From: Sphingobacteriales bacterium
GTDB lineage: Bacteria; Bacteroidota; Bacteroidia; Chitinophagales; Chitinophagaceae
Direction: 5' to 3'
DNA length: 64,000 bases
NCBI GenBank assembly: GCA_016708305.1
Contig: JADJGB010000008.1
Location: 2,170,001-2,234,000, forward strand
Shown: piece by piece, positions 1-9,877 of the stretch
Position numbering within the stretch: position 1 is the first letter of the stretch
How the letters are laid out: every line of letters starts with the position of its first letter
Program-made: the position numbers and the translations under genes
The notes under the pieces: generated by a model
Seen by the model: only the letters and a program-made list of their open reading frames with translations
Databases searched by the model: none
What the model was told of the DNA's origin: nothing

Positions 1-1292
1 TACTGTCAACTCTTTTACGATGGATAAGCCCAAACCAGTACCGCCAAATTTTCGGGAAACCGAGTCTTCTGCCTGCTGAAAACGATCAAATATAGTATTG
101 AGGTCTTCTTTTTTAATGCCTATTCCGGTGTCTGAAACCGTTATTCTAAGGAAGATCATTTGATCCTCAATCCCTTCATTGGCAACATTCAGATTAATAC
201 TGCCTTTTTCGGTAAACTTAATGGCATTGCTTATCAGGTTGATTAATATCTGAGAGAGCCTTGTAGCATCGCCTTCTAAAATGTCCGGCATGGAATCATC
301 AATTGATACATTGAATTGAAGACCTTTTTCTTCAGTCTTCGATTTCAGCATAGCTTCAACTGTAGGAACCGTGTTTCTGATACTGAATGGCGCAGTTTCA
401 ATTTTCAACATCCCTGCTTCTATTTTTGAAAGGTCAAGAATATCGTTGATGATATGCAGAAGACTCTCGCTACTTTCCTGTATCGTTTGCACGTGACGCT
501 CAGATTCTTCATCCAGATTCTTTCTTTTTAAAATATTGGTGAATCCCAAAATGGCATTCATGGGAGTACGAATTTCATGGCTCATATTGGCCATAAAATT
601 TTCTTTGATTTGTGCTACCTCCCTTGCTTTTTTTTCAGATTCATCTAACTGCTTAATCATTATCTGCTGCTGTCTGAGTTTGAAGATAATGTAAAGGAAT
701 GTAAATATGCTGGCCAGTGCAGCAATGATGGCCACTACGGTGCCCATTGTTTTTGCACGCAATCCGCCTCTGTCTGCCTCGGTTATTAGTTTGCGTACCA
801 GAAGGTCGTGCAAAGCATCGGCCTCCCTTGCTTTTGTTTGATGGAATCGGTAAGTACAGAAGATTTACTGCTGATAATATACTTTTCTGCGGCTGTTTTT
901 CCTGATGCATTAAAGATTTCAAAAGCGGTCTTATTAATTGCTATTTTTCTGGTAACCAGGCTGACAAATTCGTTTACCGGTGGCGCTTTAATTGTGTCAT
1001 AAGCCAATATAATTTTTTGAAGAAGCAGATTTACACTGTCAAATTCATTTTGCAAAGTATCAGCTTTTACCTTACCGCCCTTGATGATGATGCCGCGTAT
1101 TTTACTTTCGAGAGTAAATAAATTGGTATGTAAAATTTGCAGATCATCTTTAAGAACCAATTCTTCCAGGACTTCGTCATTGCCCTCAACTAGCCTGTCA
1201 ATATTACGATTGGTATTAAACTGAAGAAAAACAATTGCCAGAATAGCCGCAAAGAAAACTATCAATAATGAATACCTCAGTAACCGGCTCAT
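1..1292 (-). CDS. Membrane sensor histidine kinase, C-terminus cut by the window edge; one frameshift
   Basis: Sensor kinase that autophosphorylates on histidine and passes phosphate to a response regulator, probably the LytTR regulator encoded at 1710-2409. A first membrane helix (residues about 5-25) is followed by a periplasmic helical region resembling a CHASE3-type sensor, a second helix, then HisKA with the H-box NMSHEIRTPMNAILGF and HATPase_c with QILINLISNAIKF, VSDTGIGI and FGGTGLGLSIVKEL. The sequence ends inside the ATPase domain at base 1. A missing A in the run near 832-835 shifts the frame; restoring it gives DSIKQKAREADALHDLL and a continuous protein. Kinase identity is secure. 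Its signal is unknown. Confidence 0.9.
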
Positions 1293-1331
1293 AATTTATG
1301 ATAATTAGAATGCAAATTACAAAAAATATTC

Positions 1332-1565
1332 TTATTGTGTGGGCGGTTTCATAAATCTGATAAATAAATTAACAAGCAGAAAAATATCATAGATTAAAAG
1401 CAAAAAAACCAGACCGGATAGGAGTATGGTTGCGTGCTCATCCATGAGTAGCAAGAAGGTGTAACTTAATATGATTAATATTATAGTAAGAATAATAAAC
1501 AGTATTACTTCTCCTTTTTTCATTATCGAAACGTGGTCAATTGCTTTATGGCTGATAATAGACAT
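1332..1565 (-). CDS. Small two-helix membrane protein
   Basis: A 77-residue protein with two strongly hydrophobic segments (about residues 20-42 and 47-69) and a charged N-terminus. An internal ATG at 1523 (MKKGEV) would remove the first 14 residues and is an equally good start. It sits between the response regulator and kinase genes on the same strand, so it is probably part of their operon and might be an accessory membrane component. I do not recognise the family. Confidence 0.55.
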   Translation of the reverse strand: MSIISHKAIDHVSIMKKGEVILFIILTIILIILSYTFLLLMDEHATILLSGLVFLLLIYDIFLLVNLFIRFMKPPTQ

Positions 1566-1709
1566 TCTGTTACTCTACACAATTAGAACGTGTCTAATTA
1601 AAACCTTGCTTTTGATAAAATTAGTTTGGAGAATAAGTGGTTAGCTTTGTTTTTCGCTCAAAGGGCAAGAAGTGTCGTTAAACGGGGAAAAATAATAGTT
1701 AAGAAAATC

Positions 1710-2409
1710 TTAAAGAATATTCATTCTTTTGTTTAATGATGACCGGTAAGCATCTGCCACCGGCACCGATTTTCCATGCAGGACTAAAGCTCCATCCTGA
1801 ATAGTATCAATTTTGGAAACAGCAACGATGTAAGACCTGTGTACTCTGATAAACTGATGCTGAGGGAGCCGTTTTTCCACCTCAACCAATCTGGTGTGGA
1901 TGGCAAAGAATTTTTTGGGGTGTATATAGCTTCACGTAGTCGCCCATTGCCTCTGCATACAGTATTTCGTCAAAGCGAATACGCCTGACAATATTGGAAT
2001 CCCTGAAAAAAATGAATTCATCATTATCTGACTGAATTTCAGTTTTTTTACTTTCAATTATTTCTCTCGTTTTATCGATAGCCTGTAAAAAACGGGCAGG
2101 GGTGATTGGTTTCAGGATATAGTCGACCACACTTAGTTCAAAAGCCTCTACGGCATATTCTTTTTTAGAGGTAGTGAAAATAATAACTGCTTTATCGGCC
2201 CCCAGATTTTTTGTGAGTTCGATGCCGGTCATGCCGGGCATTTCTATATCCAATAGCAATAAATCAACCTGATGTTTTTGCAAGAAGTTGTAGCCTTCCA
2301 TCGCGTTCGAAAAATCGCCAAGTACCTGCAGGTCATCTATCTGACTTGCCAGTTGCTTCATGGTGGAGCGAGCTACCTTATTGTCATCAATAATGATTGT
2401 AGTCATCAT
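1710..2409 (-). CDS. LytTR-family response regulator, one frameshift
   Basis: An N-terminal receiver domain (residues 1-125) with phosphoacceptor Asp54 in LLLLDIEMPG and the conserved Lys in DYILKPI, followed by a LytTR DNA-binding domain. The open frame stops early, after LYTPQKILC. Removing one base from the CCCC run opposite 1917-1920 restores the rest of the LytTR domain (KFFAIHTRLVEVEKRLPQHQ, FIRVHRSYIVAVSKID) to a stop at 1710. The corrected length of about 232 residues is normal for this family. It is the likely partner of the kinase at 1-1292 and precedes it in transcription. Confidence 0.88.
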
Positions 2410-2479
2410 TTTCCAAAATTAGGTGTATTGTCAATTAAACTAAAATATAAAACCACCTACATTTTGTAAGTGGTTTTTG

Positions 2480-2551
<72 letters not shown>

Positions 2552-2557
2552 AATATT

Positions 2558-3187
2558 TTATGGCTTTTTCACTTCGGTTGAATCTTCTTTGGTGAAATCA
2601 ATCACTGATTTGGTTTCGCCACAATTCAGCATATTATCGCCATGTTGTGGATCTTTTTTTCCTAAATATGGATTTACGATAGTTTCTTTATCACTAAGCC
2701 AGTTACCGATTTGGCCTTCGCCAAATGCCATCGGACATTCCTGCCAGTAAGAAATGGTTCTGTCATACTTCACAGTAATCAATATCATCCTGAGGTTTTC
2801 CGACAAATCCTGTAAAGCCTTTCTTTTTTGATGCCAGTCGCCGGCAGAAATGATTTCAGAAACACTGTTTTTTGAATTATCCCATGGAAATATCACCGTT
2901 TGATAGATGGCGGTATCTTTCCCCAGATCATCTGCCTTAAAATGTAAAAGAGCCTGTTGCAATGCCGAAGCATTTTTGTTTACTTCTGTCGAATCCCAGT
3001 TTACAAAGCCATCAATCATTGAATAATAATTGGTAAGAATGTCATTCACTGACTGATTGAAGCCTTCACTGTGTTTGCTCACGGTTATAGGCGCAGGTTT
3101 TTCACGTGGAGTATCTTTTTTCTTAAAATAGTTCTTATAAATAAAACCTCCAACTAAGACTAATAATATAATTAAAAACCGCTTCAT
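2558..3187 (-). CDS. DUF3347-like periplasmic protein with an N-terminal membrane anchor
   Basis: A 209-residue protein. Residues 3-20 form one hydrophobic helix followed by KKK, so it is either membrane anchored or has an uncleaved signal. The C-terminal part carries CPMAF, NWLS, NPYLG and MLNCGE, which match the pattern of DUF3347 proteins often found near copper and heavy-metal efflux systems. The conserved Cys and Met residues suggest metal contact, but that is inference from the family. No metal genes lie next to it. It is divergent from the ABC-F gene at 3269. Confidence 0.7.
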   Translation of the reverse strand: MKRFLIILLVLVGGFIYKNYFKKKDTPREKPAPITVSKHSEGFNQSVNDILTNYYSMIDGFVNWDSTEVNKNASALQQALLHFKADDLGKDTAIYQTVIFPWDNSKNSVSEIISAGDWHQKRKALQDLSENLRMILITVKYDRTISYWQECPMAFGEGQIGNWLSDKETIVNPYLGKKDPQHGDNMLNCGETKSVIDFTKEDSTEVKKP

Positions 3188-3221
3188 TCCTTTTTCTGTG
3201 ATTTTGCTAACCTGTAATTCT

Positions 3222-3229
3222 TAAATTTG
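3222..3229 (+). promoter_or_regulatory. Bacteroidetes-type -7 promoter box
   Basis: TAAATTTG matches the Bacteroidetes primary-sigma -7 consensus TAnnTTTG and lies 40 bp upstream of the ABC-F start at 3269. Confidence 0.5.
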
Positions 3230-3268
3230 CAGGTTCTAATCAAGCAAAAATAACAATAAATTTTTAAT

Positions 3269-5245
3269 ATGCTGGCAGGTTTGCAAAATGTTACATTTGA
3301 ATTTGGTGCAAGAACGTTGATAAAAAACGCTACCTGGCATATCCAACCCAACGAACGTATAGGTTTGATTGGCTACAATGGAACAGGGAAATCCACCATT
3401 TTAAAACTTCTGACAGGAGGGTTTTCTCCAAGTTCGGGTACCGTAGAAAAGAGCAGGGAAACTACCATTGGTTATCTTCATCAGGATTTGTTGAGTTTTG
3501 ATACCAATGATTCTATTCTGCTGGTTGCTCTTGGCGCTTTTGAAAAAATATTGGCTCTTGAGCAGGAAATTGAAGTATTGGGAAAAGAGCTTGAAAAAAA
3601 TAATAATGAAAGACTTTTACATGACTATTCTGACAAGCTGCATGAGCTGGAAACACTTGGTGGATATAATATTCATCACAAAACAGAGGAGGTGTTGCAA
3701 GGGCTGGGTTTTGCCAACAGCGATTTAAAGAGACCTTACAAAGAGTTTAGCGGTGGCTGGCGGATGAGGGTGTTGCTTGCAAAAATGATTTTGTCGCAGC
3801 CTGATTTATTGCTACTGGATGAGCCTACCAACCACTTAGACCTGCCTTCTATTGAATGGTTGGAGAAGTATTTGCAACATTATCAGGGGGCAGTGGTTAT
3901 AGTGAGCCACGACAAATATTTTTTGAACAGGATGGTAACCAAGATAGTGGAACTTTATCAAAAGGAACTGCACATTTATAATGGTAATTATGACTTTTAC
4001 GAAAAAGAAAAAGCCATAAGAGTTGATCTTCAACAAAAGGCTTTTGAAAACCAGCAGGAATATATTCGTCAGCAGGAGCGGTTTGTAGAGCGTTTCAGAG
4101 CTAAGGCCACCAAGGCGGCTCAGGCGCAAAGCGCTTTGAAAAGGCTTGAAAAGTTAGATAGAATAGAGGATGTAAATGTAGAAAGGCCAAATATCAGAAT
4201 CAATTTCAGGGTGGATAAAGTGCCAGGCAGGGTATTGGTCGAGCTTAATCATTTGTCAAAAGCGTTTGGCGATAATGTGATTTTGAAAAATGCAAAGGCA
4301 GAGATTAACCGTGGCGATAAAATTGCTCTTATTGGCGCCAATGGTAAAGGGAAATCAACACTCTTGAGAATAATTGCCGATACAGAAAATTATACGGGGG
4401 AAAGAAAATGGGGGCATAATGTGGAAGAAAGTTTTTATGCCCAGCACCAGTTGGAAGCATTGAATATCAATAATGCCATTCTGGATGAAATGAAAGAATG
4501 TGGCAGCCAGATGACCGAACTGGAGCTGAGAAGCCTGCTGGGGTGTTTTCTTTTTAGTGGCGATGATGCCGATAAAAAAATAAGAGTGCTGAGTGGTGGA
4601 GAAAAAGCAAGGGTGGCGCTTGCCAAAACCATTGTGAGCAAAGCCAATTTTCTGATGCTGGATGAGCCAACTAACCACTTAGACATGCACAGTTGCGACC
4701 TGTTGATTGAAGCATTAAACAAATATGAAGGCACCTTGGTATTAGTGAGCCACGACCGTTATTTTATCTCTAAAACAGCCAATAAAATCTGGGAAATTGT
4801 TGATCAGGAAATAAAGGAATTTAAGGACAATTATGATGAATGGGTAGTTTGGAAAGAGCGAATGGTGAAGGGAGAGGCAAAAGGTGAGCATAAGGTTGAG
4901 GCTAAGGTTGAGGAAAAGGATAGGGCTGAGGCTGAGGTTGAGGCTGAGAAGACAAATGGAACGATGGATAGAAATATGAAAAACACACCTATCAATAAAG
5001 AGTTGAAAAAGGAAATGCAGAAGCAGCAAAAGCTTTTTGCAAAGGTGGAGGAGGAATTAAACCTGATAAAGCAGAAAATTCAGATTTTTGAAAAAGATTT
5101 GGCTAATCCTGAAGTTTATGCAAATAAAGAGCAGTTTTTACAATTGGAAATGGATTACAAAGCGGCCTTAGACCTTTCGGTCAGTTTGGAGGGAGAATAC
5201 GAAGAGATTTTTTTAAGAATCATGGAATTGGAGGAAAAGTGCTAA
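3269..5245 (+). CDS. ABC-F family ATPase (ribosome-associated type)
   Basis: A 658-residue protein with two ABC domains and no membrane segments, the hallmark of ABC-F proteins that act on the ribosome E site rather than in transport. Walker A motifs are GYNGTGKST (35-43) and GANGKGKST (about 356-364). Signatures are FSGGW (about 160) and LSGGE (about 441). Both Walker B motifs read LLDEPTNHLD or LMLDEPTNHLD. An arm-like helical linker separates the domains. Residues about 533-564 are an imperfect Glu/Ala/Lys/Val repeat, followed by a C-terminal coiled coil as in Uup/YheS-type members. The exact subfamily is not settled. Confidence 0.93.
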   Translation: MLAGLQNVTFEFGARTLIKNATWHIQPNERIGLIGYNGTGKSTILKLLTGGFSPSSGTVEKSRETTIGYLHQDLLSFDTNDSILLVALGAFEKILALEQEIEVLGKELEKNNNERLLHDYSDKLHELETLGGYNIHHKTEEVLQGLGFANSDLKRPYKEFSGGWRMRVLLAKMILSQPDLLLLDEPTNHLDLPSIEWLEKYLQHYQGAVVIVSHDKYFLNRMVTKIVELYQKELHIYNGNYDFYEKEKAIRVDLQQKAFENQQEYIRQQERFVERFRAKATKAAQAQSALKRLEKLDRIEDVNVERPNIRINFRVDKVPGRVLVELNHLSKAFGDNVILKNAKAEINRGDKIALIGANGKGKSTLLRIIADTENYTGERKWGHNVEESFYAQHQLEALNINNAILDEMKECGSQMTELELRSLLGCFLFSGDDADKKIRVLSGGEKARVALAKTIVSKANFLMLDEPTNHLDMHSCDLLIEALNKYEGTLVLVSHDRYFISKTANKIWEIVDQEIKEFKDNYDEWVVWKERMVKGEAKGEHKVEAKVEEKDRAEAEVEAEKTNGTMDRNMKNTPINKELKKEMQKQQKLFAKVEEELNLIKQKIQIFEKDLANPEVYANKEQFLQLEMDYKAALDLSVSLEGEYEEIFLRIMELEEKC

Positions 5246-5415
5246 TAATCTATTTTAATAGGTATTGCCTTTCTTGATTGAAATCAATATTATTTGATTT
5301 CGAAATTCAAAGCTTTACCTATACTGAAATATTTTACTGTAATGCAACCAATAATTATAAAAACTATCTATATTCGTTTGGTTAAAATTATTTATTCAGA
5401 AAAAAATCAAATCAA

Positions 5416-5889
5416 ATGAAAAAAATTCTGGCTATTGTTGCCATTGTAACATTTGCTTTTTCATTTACGGCATGTAAAAGCAAAGTAAGTGATGCTGATG
5501 TAAAATCTGCTGTAGAAACTGCACTAAAGGCAAATCCTGATTTGGCAGGCCTTGCTGCTGATGTGCAGGAAGGTGTAGTTACTATTACTGGTGATGTTAA
5601 GGACAATGCCGCCAAGGCTGCCGTTGATGCTGCTCTTACGGTGGTAAAAGGGGTAAAATCAGTTGTAAATAATGCTACTGTGCCACCTCCGCCGGTTATT
5701 ACGCCTGACGATCCACTTACAACAGCCATCAAAGCAGCCATTAAGGATAATCCTACTGTTACTGCTGCTGTAGCTGATGGTATTGTTACTTTAACAGGCG
5801 AAATCAAGAAGGCTGATTTGCCTAAGCTAATGCAGAAAGTAAATGCAACCAAACCTAAAAAAGTAGATAATAAATTAACAGTTAAATAA
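5416..5889 (+). CDS. BON-domain lipoprotein
   Basis: A 157-residue protein with a lipoprotein signal peptide ending FTAC (Cys20). Two BON-like units follow, residues about 25-90 (VQEGVVTITGDVKD) and about 100-155 (VADGIVTLTGEIKK), separated by a Pro-rich hinge PPPPVITPDD. BON proteins bind envelope surfaces or phospholipid and respond to osmotic stress in other bacteria. It ends 18 bp before the next gene at 5908, which probably shares the transcript. The start is the only ATG before the signal peptide. Confidence 0.85.
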   Translation: MKKILAIVAIVTFAFSFTACKSKVSDADVKSAVETALKANPDLAGLAADVQEGVVTITGDVKDNAAKAAVDAALTVVKGVKSVVNNATVPPPPVITPDDPLTTAIKAAIKDNPTVTAAVADGIVTLTGEIKKADLPKLMQKVNATKPKKVDNKLTVK

Positions 5890-5907
5890 AAAAAGGAGAA
5901 CAATAAA

Positions 5908-6327
5908 ATGGCACTTCAGGAAAAATATCAGGCATTGGTAGATGCCGCAAAAGCCGCCGGTGTTGCAAACCTGGCAGTAAGAGAACAGGACGGTGTTCTT
6001 TACATTGATGGCGATGCCCCAAGTGGCGCTGTTAAAGACCAGCTTTGGGACATTTACGGCCAAATTGACCCAAATTTTACCGGAGGAGATTTGATCTTAA
6101 ATGTAAATGCAAAGGTTGATCCAGGCTCTAGGGTGAGGGTGGCAACTAAAGAAAGCAATTTGAACATTAGAAAAGGACCGGGTACAGACCAACCAATCGT
6201 AGGAAAGGCTGCACATGGTGAAATTATCACATTGATTAGCCAGGCAAACGACTTATGGTCATCTGTTCGCACAGATGACGGAGAAGAAGGATATGCTTAT
6301 TCTCAGTATCTGGAACCGGTTGGTTAA
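5908..6327 (+). CDS. SH3b-domain protein with a BON-like N-terminus
   Basis: A 139-residue protein without a signal peptide. The N-terminal half (about 1-65) resembles a BON/LysM-associated fold (REQDGVLYIDGDAPSGAVKD). The C-terminal half (about 70-137) is a bacterial SH3 domain with the diagnostic LNIRKGPGTD and a C-terminal GYAYSQYL. AAGGAG lies 10 bp upstream of the ATG, a clearer Shine-Dalgarno than most genes here. It follows the BON lipoprotein in an apparent two-gene operon closed by the terminator at 6356. The lack of a signal peptide is unusual for an SH3b protein. Confidence 0.8.
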   Translation: MALQEKYQALVDAAKAAGVANLAVREQDGVLYIDGDAPSGAVKDQLWDIYGQIDPNFTGGDLILNVNAKVDPGSRVRVATKESNLNIRKGPGTDQPIVGKAAHGEIITLISQANDLWSSVRTDDGEEGYAYSQYLEPVG

Positions 6328-6355
6328 TATTCAAAAACTGAACAATAATTTTGAT

Positions 6356-6381
6356 CCTCCTGTGTTGCAGGAGGTTTTTTT
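6356..6381 (+). terminator. Rho-independent terminator
   Basis: A perfect 7-bp stem CCTCCTG/CAGGAGG with loop TGTTG, followed by seven T, closes the BON/SH3 operon. Confidence 0.88.
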
Positions 6382-6455
6382 GTCTATATTATTTCTTCGG
6401 AACTGATTGGGGACTTAACCTAAAACAAAAAAGCCTCCATTTCAGGGACTTTCTG

Positions 6456-6529
6456 CAGACCGGACGGGACTCGAACCCGCGACCTCCGCCGTGACAGGGC
6501 GGCATTCTAACCAACTGAACTACCGATCC
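6456..6529 (-). tRNA. tRNA-Asp (GTC anticodon)
   Basis: The cloverleaf has anticodon stem GCCGC/CGGCG around loop CCTGTCA (anticodon GTC), T-arm GCGGG-TTCGAGT-CCCGT and discriminator G as expected for Asp. No CCA is encoded. Confidence 0.95.
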
Positions 6530-6615
6530 GTTTCAAATTGGGAGTGCAAATATAGGGCGTGTATTTCTACTGACAAAAATTTTTTTGAACAAATAGAGAA
6601 AAACCCTTTTAATCG

Positions 6616-7615
6616 CTACAAAACCAACAGACTGCAACCTCGAATATCGCTATTATCGGCACGCCCTAATAGCTCAAATGAACCGTTTTCGTACAAATAA
6701 CCCAAATCATCCGTGGCAATAAAACTACACGAATAAATATTTGCCAGATCAATAATATTTATTTTTCCTCGTAATTTATTGCTTTTAACACTTGAATGGA
6801 CTGCAAAAGGATCATCCTCGTCTCTAATCAAAATTTTCATCCATTGTGGCACTTCAAAAATACCTTCCCCTTGAGAATATGCCTGAGACAGTAACTCAGT
6901 CATGCCATATTCCGAATGTACCGATTGCACGCCAAATGATTGCTTCAAAACGGCATGAACCTGACTTCTTACCATTTCTTCCCTTCTTCCTTTCATACCT
7001 CCTGTTTCCATGATGGTAGTGGTTTTTAGGGGCATTGCATACTGTTCCGCAAAATCAAGCAATGCAAAAGTAACTCCTATTAATAATGTTTTTTGACCGG
7101 TAGCCTCAAGAATATTTAAGGTTTGCGCAAGTTTCTTAAACTCATTGAGATAAAAACCGCTTTTTTCATGCATGCTTTCAGTAATGAGTTGGTTTACCAT
7201 AAAAACTAATGACGAACTTTGCCTTTCGAGATAGGAGGGCAGCAAACCGATAATGCACCAATCCTTAGGGTTGCCATAAAATTGGTAAAAGCACTGTAAA
7301 AAGCTTTTTTATATAATTCAATATTTTTACAAAATGCCTGCTGTTTATAGATCCGGTAGTTCCGCTGCTTTCAAAAACGGCTTGTGGATGAAAAGAGGCA
7401 GTAGCAATTTTGTGCGATTTAAAAAGCTGAATTGGTAAAAAAGGAATATCTTCTATGTGGTTTATTTTAGTGGTATTGATGCCAATCATATCAATATATT
7501 TTTGATAAACCGTATTGTTTTTATATTGAACTTGAAATACTTCAAAAGATAATTGCTCAAAGTCCAAATTCTTTGAAAATATTCTATCTTCAATGGATTC
7601 CGTTATTTCCTTCAT
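6616..7615 (-). CDS. LuxE-like acyl-protein synthetase (adenylate-forming), two frameshifts
   Basis: Member of the LuxE/phenylacetate-CoA-ligase-like group, which activates a fatty or aromatic acid as an acyl-adenylate. The N-terminal part has the AMP-binding signature ESSGTTGSINSR; the C-terminal part has YGMTELLSQAYS and the terminal GRADNSDIRGCSLL typical of LuxE. The open frames are 7265-7615 and 6616-7245. Adding one A in the run near 7325 and one T near 7277 joins them through VKNIELYKKAFYSAFTNFYG into about 333 residues. It is divergent from the UbiA-like gene. Substrate unknown; in other Bacteroidetes such enzymes occur in pigment or lipid loci. Confidence 0.8.
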
Positions 7616-8550
7616 TGTTTATTCTTTGTGCTGGATTCTTTTCTTTAGAAAATCAATAACTAAATTTGAACAAAATATTCAATTTTGCAAAGTTACCATT
7701 TTTAAAAAACTATTTGATTTTTTTATTTTCAGCAACCTTTTTATTGCTTTATGTACGGTAATAATGCTCTTTTATACTGGTCATCTTTTCAAAATCACAC
7801 TTAACCCTGCCTTATTTTGGTTCTTGTTTTTTGCTACTTTAGCCAGTTACAATCTTCATTGGTATCTGACAGATGCTTCCAAAGAGATAACAGTCGCCCG
7901 GTCTAAATGGTTGACTGTCAATAAAAAACACATTGGGTGTTATTTATTTTGCCTCAATAGCGGGTTTGATATTCGGGTTAAAAAGTATTTCATATTGGCT
8001 CTTGTTTCTGCCATTGGCGCTTTTCACTCTTTTATATTCTGCACCTAAATTTCCCCATTCCTTATTTAAAAAACTTGAAAAGCAGATAATTGGAAAAACA
8101 CTTTTACTCACATTGGTTTGGACTTATGCTACCACTATCTTGCCCATGCTTATCACTTCCACAGAATGGACCTGGCTCAACACTGTTTTTTCAATTCATA
8201 GATTTACGCTCATTTTCCCTATTTGTATATTGTTTGACATTAGGGACAAGCGGGCTGACAGAATTACCGGAATAAAGAGCATTGTAACACTTTTGCCGGC
8301 AAGAACCATCAGAGGGATATTTAATGCATTTATTTTACTCCATCTTTTAACCTCAGTGCTGGCTTTTTATGTTAAAATGGACAATTTTTTAATATATATA
8401 ACCTTCCTGATCCCCAGCATTATAACATATTGGCTGTATCCGAAAGCTATAAAATCAACTAATGCCTATCTTTTTTATTTTGTCCTTGATGGATTGATGA
8501 TTTTGGCGCCGGTTTGTTATTTTTTGATAATTTTATTTCAGAATATTTAA
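7593..8550 (+). CDS. UbiA-like membrane prenyltransferase family protein, one frameshift
   Basis: A polytopic membrane protein with about eight hydrophobic segments, resembling the UbiA-related proteins of Bacteroidetes (SNLFIALCTVIMLF at the N-terminus, LYSAPKFP, and ILFDIRDKRADRITGIKSI as the second Asp-rich loop). The first Asp-rich motif is not obvious. An extra G in the run at 7934-7936 splits it into 7593-8048 and 7933-8550; removing it gives KKHIGVIYFASIAGL. The true start is uncertain. The frame is open from 7593, but the conserved part begins near 7698 and no ATG lies there. It may supply or modify a prenyl product used with the LuxE-like enzyme. Confidence 0.65.
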
Positions 8551-8564
8551 TTGTAGCACAATAA

Positions 8565-8882
8565 TTGCTGTATAAAAATTACCTTAAACTATTTATGAAA
8601 ACAATTATGAATAATAACTTTAAGAAAATTATACATTTTTCGAGATTGATAAAAATCAGTGGGCGATTAAGAGAATTTAATTTTAGAAAGAATAATAATG
8701 CCGGCAATTATGTTTTTGATGCAGATACAGCAGATGATCGAGGGAATCGTTTGTTTTTCAGATTAAATAAAGATGAGAATAATGAATGGGAGGTAACCTC
8801 CTCTCAGGTTTTACCCGAATGGATAACTGCGCATCAAGAGCAAATAATAACTGAATTGGAAGAAGGCGTTTTGAATAACTAA
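8565..8882 (+). CDS. Small hypothetical protein
   Basis: A 105-residue frame. The more likely start is the ATG at 8595 (MKTIMNNNF), giving 95 residues. The protein is basic at the N-terminus and acidic at the C-terminus (ITELEEG), with no membrane segment. A conserved-looking core reads NYVFDADTADDRGNRLFFRLNK. Family not recognised. It ends 8 bp before a strong hairpin at 8890. Confidence 0.5.
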   Translation: MLYKNYLKLFMKTIMNNNFKKIIHFSRLIKISGRLREFNFRKNNNAGNYVFDADTADDRGNRLFFRLNKDENNEWEVTSSQVLPEWITAHQEQIITELEEGVLNN

Positions 8883-8889
8883 TTGAATT

Positions 8890-8915
8890 TTTGCAGATAT
8901 TTGCATATCTGCAAA
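8890..8915. promoter_or_regulatory. Perfect 11-bp hairpin between genes
   Basis: TTTGCAGATAT and ATATCTGCAAA pair perfectly around loop TTGC. It starts 7 bp after the stop of the small hypothetical gene and ends 17 bp before the e(P4) phosphatase start. No T-tract follows on the plus strand, so it could be an operator or an RNA structure in the phosphatase leader as well as an attenuator. Confidence 0.5.
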
Positions 8916-8931
8916 TTAATATTAGTTCAAT

Positions 8932-9732
8932 ATGAGAAGATTGTTCTTTTTTTTGTCGGTAGCTGCACTCAGTGCATGTTATGTCCCAAAGACGGCTGTA
9001 AATAAACAGATCGAACCTGCTTTATTGGTCAATGGCAAGCTGTGGTCATCGTTTTTTATACAATCATCTGCCGAATATGATGCCTTATGCTATCAGGCAT
9101 ATAATTTTGCAAAATTTAGTTTGGATGAAGTGCTTAAAGCGCCTTCTGGCAAGCCTCTGGCGGTAGTAACAGATATCGATGAAACAGTTTTGGACAATAG
9201 TCCTTATGCTGTACACAGGGCGTTGGAGGGTAAAGACTTTGATGCCCGGTCCTGGTATGAATGGACTTCCAAAGCCGAGGCATTGCCATTGCCGGGCAGT
9301 TTGGATTTTTTTAATTATGCCGCTTCCAAAGGAGTAACTGTTTTTTATCTTACCAATAGAGATGAGGCAGAACGGAAAGCTACCTTAGAAAATCTGAAGA
9401 AATACAAATATCCTTTTTCTGATGACAGCCATCTTATTTTGAAGCAATCTGTTAGCTCCAAAGAATCACGTAGACAGACAATTGCCGAAAACTTTAATAT
9501 TGTGTTGTTGATAGGTGATAATCTTTCAGACTTCAGTACACTGTGGGACAAAAAAACCAAAAATGAGCGAAGCAAAAATGTAGAACTTACCCAATCGGAA
9601 TTTGGAAAAAAATATATTGTTTTGCCCAATCCCAATTACGGCGGCTGGGAAGACGCAATTTATGGCAATATGCACAATCTAACCACAGCACAAAAAGATT
9701 CTGCCATCAAAGCGAATCTGAAGGGGTACTAA
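8932..9732 (+). CDS. Acid phosphatase / 5'-nucleotidase, lipoprotein e(P4) family
   Basis: A 266-residue HAD-superfamily subfamily IIIB phosphatase that removes phosphate from nucleotides such as NMN at the cell surface. The lipoprotein signal ends LSAC (Cys16). The catalytic motif DIDETVLDN lies at 81-89 with nucleophile Asp81. Later HAD motifs are FYLTNRDEAE and LLIGDNLSDF. Length and motif order fit the e(P4) family. It stands alone, with a hairpin just upstream. Confidence 0.92.
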   Translation: MRRLFFFLSVAALSACYVPKTAVNKQIEPALLVNGKLWSSFFIQSSAEYDALCYQAYNFAKFSLDEVLKAPSGKPLAVVTDIDETVLDNSPYAVHRALEGKDFDARSWYEWTSKAEALPLPGSLDFFNYAASKGVTVFYLTNRDEAERKATLENLKKYKYPFSDDSHLILKQSVSSKESRRQTIAENFNIVLLIGDNLSDFSTLWDKKTKNERSKNVELTQSEFGKKYIVLPNPNYGGWEDAIYGNMHNLTTAQKDSAIKANLKGY

Positions 9733-9877
9733 TTATAAATCGTAATTCTTAAAAAATTCTTACAACAGTATTGTTTTTGATTGAATGGCAGTATTTTGAT
9801 TTAGAATAATCTGCCAAAATGACCAGCTATACCGGTGTGGTATCACATTTGCAGTATCAAGACAAAAAATATTGTTT

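Noticed and set aside
4860..4965. GAGGTT-like DNA repeats in the ABC-F gene as a mobile repeat
   Set aside because: They encode an in-frame Glu/Ala/Val linker and show no unit boundaries outside the gene.
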